Made by a program: the position numbers and the translations under genes
Source: Caballeronia sp. NK8
GTDB taxonomy: Bacteria; Pseudomonadota; Gammaproteobacteria; Burkholderiales; Burkholderiaceae
Assembly (NCBI RefSeq): GCF_018408855.1
Contig: NZ_AP024324.1
Span: forward strand, 496,001-560,000
Length of the DNA: 64,000 nucleotides
Direction of reading: 5' to 3'
The notes under the pieces: model-generated
Seen by the model: only the letters and a program-made list of their open reading frames with translations
The model's database searches: none
Told to the model about the DNA's origin: nothing
Shown: positions 62,001 through 64,000 of the stretch, one piece after another
How positions within the stretch are numbered: the first letter of the stretch is position 1
Layout: every line of letters begins with the position of its first letter

Positions 62001-63359
62001 ATGACTCAAAAGATTACTGTCGACATCGCCCAGGTCGTCGAGACGCAGGAGCGGAGCTGGTTCACCGTGACCCTCTTCGTTCTGTGCGCCCTCGTCATGC
62101 TGGCGGACGGCTTCGACAATCAGGCCCTGAACTACGCCGCGCCCGGCATCATCAAGGAGTGGGGCATCAACCGTGCCCTGATGACGCCGGTGTTCAACGT
62201 CAGCATCGTCGGCTGGATGGCGGGGTCGGTCGTCTTCGCGATGCTGGCGGACCGCATCGGCCGGCGACGCGCGATCCTGCTGGCGACCGTGGTGTTCGGC
62301 GGCTTTACCTTCGCCGTGCCCTTCGCGCACGATCTGGTCACACTGTCGATCATGCGTTTCTGCGCCGCGCTCGGCATCGGCGGCGGCATGCCGATGGCGG
62401 TCTCGCTGATCACGGACTATGCCCGCTCGGCCAATCGGGGTCTGGTCATCACCCTCCTCTATCTCGGCTATACGGCCGGCTCGTCCGGCGGCGGCCTGCT
62501 TGCGGCGGAGATTATTCCCGCCTATGGCTGGCGCTCGGTCTTCTATCTGGGTGGCGCTGGCGCGGTGGTGGTGGGCATCATTCTTCTGATCGGACTGCCT
62601 GAATCGATTCGCTATCTGGCCCTGCGCAATCCCGGCAGCGAGCGCATCCTGGCTTATGCCCGCAAGCTCAAGCCCAGCGCGCGGTTTGCCGATGACACGC
62701 GTTTCACCATTCAGGAACAGGTACGCACGGGCGTGCCGGTGAGGCACCTCTTCACCGAAGGCCGCTCGGCGATGACCGCCTTCCTGTGGCTGGCGCTCGG
62801 CTTTTCGTTCGTCACGCACTTCTTTCTGTCGCAGTGGATGACGACACTGCTCACCGACGAAATCGGCTTTGCCAATGCGGCCCGCAGTCAGGCTCTGTTC
62901 CAGCTCGGCGCCGGCTTCAGTTGCTTCTTCGGCTGGATGATCGACAAGAAGGGCATCTCGGTGATGACACTGACGATGATTCTCGGCGCCATTCCGGTGG
63001 CGGCGCTTGGCGTGGCCGTCGGTACGGGCGCCGGTCCCACCATGGCGATGGCGCTCGCCTCGGGTCTGCTGGTGCTGGGCGGCAATATCGGTCTCAATGC
63101 CATTTCGAGCATGATCTATCCGACCTTCATTCGCTCGACCGCGACCGGCGCTTCGTTCGCGGTGGCGCGCATCGGCGCGATCGTCGGGCCGCTGCTTGCC
63201 GGTGTGCTGATCGCTGTCGGAACGCCCATCGGAACGATCTTCTTCCTCGGTTCGTTGCCGTTGCTGGCGGCTGGGGTTGCCTGCTTCATGCTCAGTAGAG
63301 CGATCACGCCCGAAGTGGCGCGGGAGATGTCCTCGCGGTCGGCGCTGTCGCGGCATTAG
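62001..63359 (+). CDS. MFS aromatic acid:H+ symporter (AAHS type)
   Basis: A 452-residue 12-helix MFS transporter with AAHS features: DGFDNQALNYAAP in helix 1, FAMLADRIGRRRAILLATV, IGGGMPMAVSLITDY and PTFIRSTATGASFAVARIGAI. It probably imports the aromatic or heteroaromatic acid used by the operon. Start at ATG 62001, 31 nt after the second UbiD stop. It ends 21 nt before a long inverted repeat. Confidence 0.9.
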   Translation: MTQKITVDIAQVVETQERSWFTVTLFVLCALVMLADGFDNQALNYAAPGIIKEWGINRALMTPVFNVSIVGWMAGSVVFAMLADRIGRRRAILLATVVFGGFTFAVPFAHDLVTLSIMRFCAALGIGGGMPMAVSLITDYARSANRGLVITLLYLGYTAGSSGGGLLAAEIIPAYGWRSVFYLGGAGAVVVGIILLIGLPESIRYLALRNPGSERILAYARKLKPSARFADDTRFTIQEQVRTGVPVRHLFTEGRSAMTAFLWLALGFSFVTHFFLSQWMTTLLTDEIGFANAARSQALFQLGAGFSCFFGWMIDKKGISVMTLTMILGAIPVAALGVAVGTGAGPTMAMALASGLLVLGGNIGLNAISSMIYPTFIRSTATGASFAVARIGAIVGPLLAGVLIAVGTPIGTIFFLGSLPLLAAGVACFMLSRAITPEVAREMSSRSALSRH

Positions 63360-63380
63360 AGTGAGTGTCGGGGCATCGCC

Positions 63381-63449
63381 GGATCCCGTATTCGCGTCGG
63401 TCTATTGGCGTTGCCCCTGTGCTAATAGACCGACACGATCACGGGATCC
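63381..63449. repeat. Long imperfect inverted repeat
   Basis: Arms of 26 nt (63381-63406 and 63424-63449) pair with three mismatches around a 17-nt loop. The right arm extends into ACGGGATCCCGT (63441-63452), a perfect 12-bp palindrome. It lies between the convergent MFS and LysR genes, so it is probably a bidirectional terminator; a mobile-element remnant is an alternative. Confidence 0.7.
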
Positions 63450-63469
63450 CGTGACGACCCTGCCGCGTC

Positions 63470-64000
63470 CTAAGCGCGCTCCACCCGCAACGCCTCATGA
63501 CATGCCTGCAGATCCGCCATAAACACCTTCAGTATCGAAGCCATCGAAGCCCCGCGCCGCGTGATTGCACAGAACGGCCAGTTCCCGCCGAATCGTCCGG
63601 CGCAGACCCTGCGCATGTCGCCGCTCTCGACCCAGCCGGCGGCATAGTGATTGGGCAGAAACCCCACATACGCTCCCGAAAGAATGAGAATCGCCTGAGC
63701 CTCGACGTTATCGACTGTAGCCGCCGCCTTGCTTGCGCTCAGCATCCGCAGATCGTGCTGCTGAAAGTAACCTCGCGCGACGATCCGGCTTTCGGCGATC
63801 ATCTCGCTGGACACCTCAGCATCGAACGCGCTCGCGTAAAGCGGATTGCCCCTGCCGCAATAAAGGCCGTCCGCTTCGACATATAGCTCGTCGTAACTCA
63901 GCCCCGGCACGTGAATCGGAAAGTGGCCGATCGCCACATGCAGCCGCCCGTCGAGCACGCGTTCCTCAAGTTCGGCCGGTGAGCCTACGTAGATATCGAC
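63470..64000 (-). CDS. LysR-family regulator, C-terminal part (5' end outside window)
   Basis: The frame enters from the right edge and covers 176 residues of a LysR substrate-binding domain (RVLDGRLHVAIGHFPIH, EADGLYCGRGNPLY, GYFQQHDLRML, FLPNHYAAGWV). The DNA-binding half lies outside the window. It is convergent with the catabolic operon; it may regulate a neighbouring locus instead of this one. Confidence 0.82.
   Translation of the reverse strand, partial: VDIYVGSPAELEERVLDGRLHVAIGHFPIHVPGLSYDELYVEADGLYCGRGNPLYASAFDAEVSSEMIAESRIVARGYFQQHDLRMLSASKAAATVDNVEAQAILILSGAYVGFLPNHYAAGWVESGDMRRVCAGRFGGNWPFCAITRRGASMASILKVFMADLQACHEALRVERA

Noticed and set aside
1..64000. CRISPR arrays, tRNA or rRNA genes, insertion sequences, prophage
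   Set aside because: I looked for regular repeats, tRNA-like cloverleafs, transposase or integrase motifs and found none that could be supported by eye.

Overview
The window looks like a chromosomal or megaplasmid segment of a Burkholderiaceae bacterium, probably Paraburkholderia or Caballeronia. The grounds are high GC, three Burkholderia-type general porins beginning (Q)SSV-LYG after the signal peptide, a DUF4148-like small secreted protein, many LysR regulators and dense aromatic catabolism genes. Genus is an inference. I saw no rRNA, tRNA, CRISPR array, transposase or phage gene.

Layout. (1) 1-6033: a truncated PQQ-type beta-propeller lipoprotein gene on the minus strand, then a plus-strand run of a SCO-type copper chaperone, a galactose-oxidase-family radical copper oxidase with its complete active site, a one-haem cytochrome c and a transglutaminase-like protease. 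(2) 6053-9129: small hypothetical, CHAD protein, Nudix hydrolase and a lone PstS-type phosphate-binding protein. (3) 9446-24437: a minus-strand catabolic operon with a ChvE/GguAB-type sugar ABC importer, two Gfo/Idh/MocA dehydrogenases, a xylose-isomerase-like TIM barrel, an intradiol (hydroxyquinol-type) dioxygenase, maleylacetate reductase and a Dabb protein under a LysR regulator. Beside it lie a PhyH-type oxygenase, a LacI regulator and a porin. A 55-bp motif is shared by the operon promoter region and the porin upstream region. (4) 24613-34832: RhlE helicase, MBL hydrolase, NTF2-like protein, MgtC, YSC84/SYLF protein, SulP transporter, a MEDS-domain two-component pair and small proteins. 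(5) 34941-38037: LysR, YkgB-like membrane protein and an alpha/beta-hydrolase fused to a cysteine-less AhpD-like domain. (6) 38085-43535: a three-component aromatic-ring dioxygenase of anthranilate/salicylate type, with a ferredoxin, a broken FAD reductase, alpha and beta subunits, a LysR regulator, and a replacement-type BenC-like reductase carrying an odd C-terminal tail. (7) 43575-63359: two porins, an NCS2 permease and an MFS transporter facing a GntR/FCD regulator and a long plus-strand operon. That operon holds a PcaC-like protein, a PcaD-like hydrolase, CoxG, a three-subunit molybdenum hydroxylase, a crotonase, UbiD, UbiX, an aldehyde dehydrogenase, a second UbiD and an aromatic-acid MFS transporter. 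(8) 63470-64000: a truncated LysR gene.

How they work together. Regions 3, 6 and 7 are three separate catabolic modules with their own importers, porins and regulators. Region 3 appears to join sugar or cyclitol oxidation to hydroxyquinol ring cleavage (hydroxyquinol to maleylacetate to 3-oxoadipate). Region 7 appears to hydroxylate a ring with a molybdenum enzyme, decarboxylate it with one or two prenylated-FMN UbiD enzymes (cofactor from UbiX), and finish through a semialdehyde dehydrogenase. A shared near-palindrome marks the GntR/FCD promoter region and the MFS/NCS2 promoter, so importers and catabolic genes probably form one regulon. Substrates of regions 3 and 7 cannot be read from sequence and are the most interesting open questions here.
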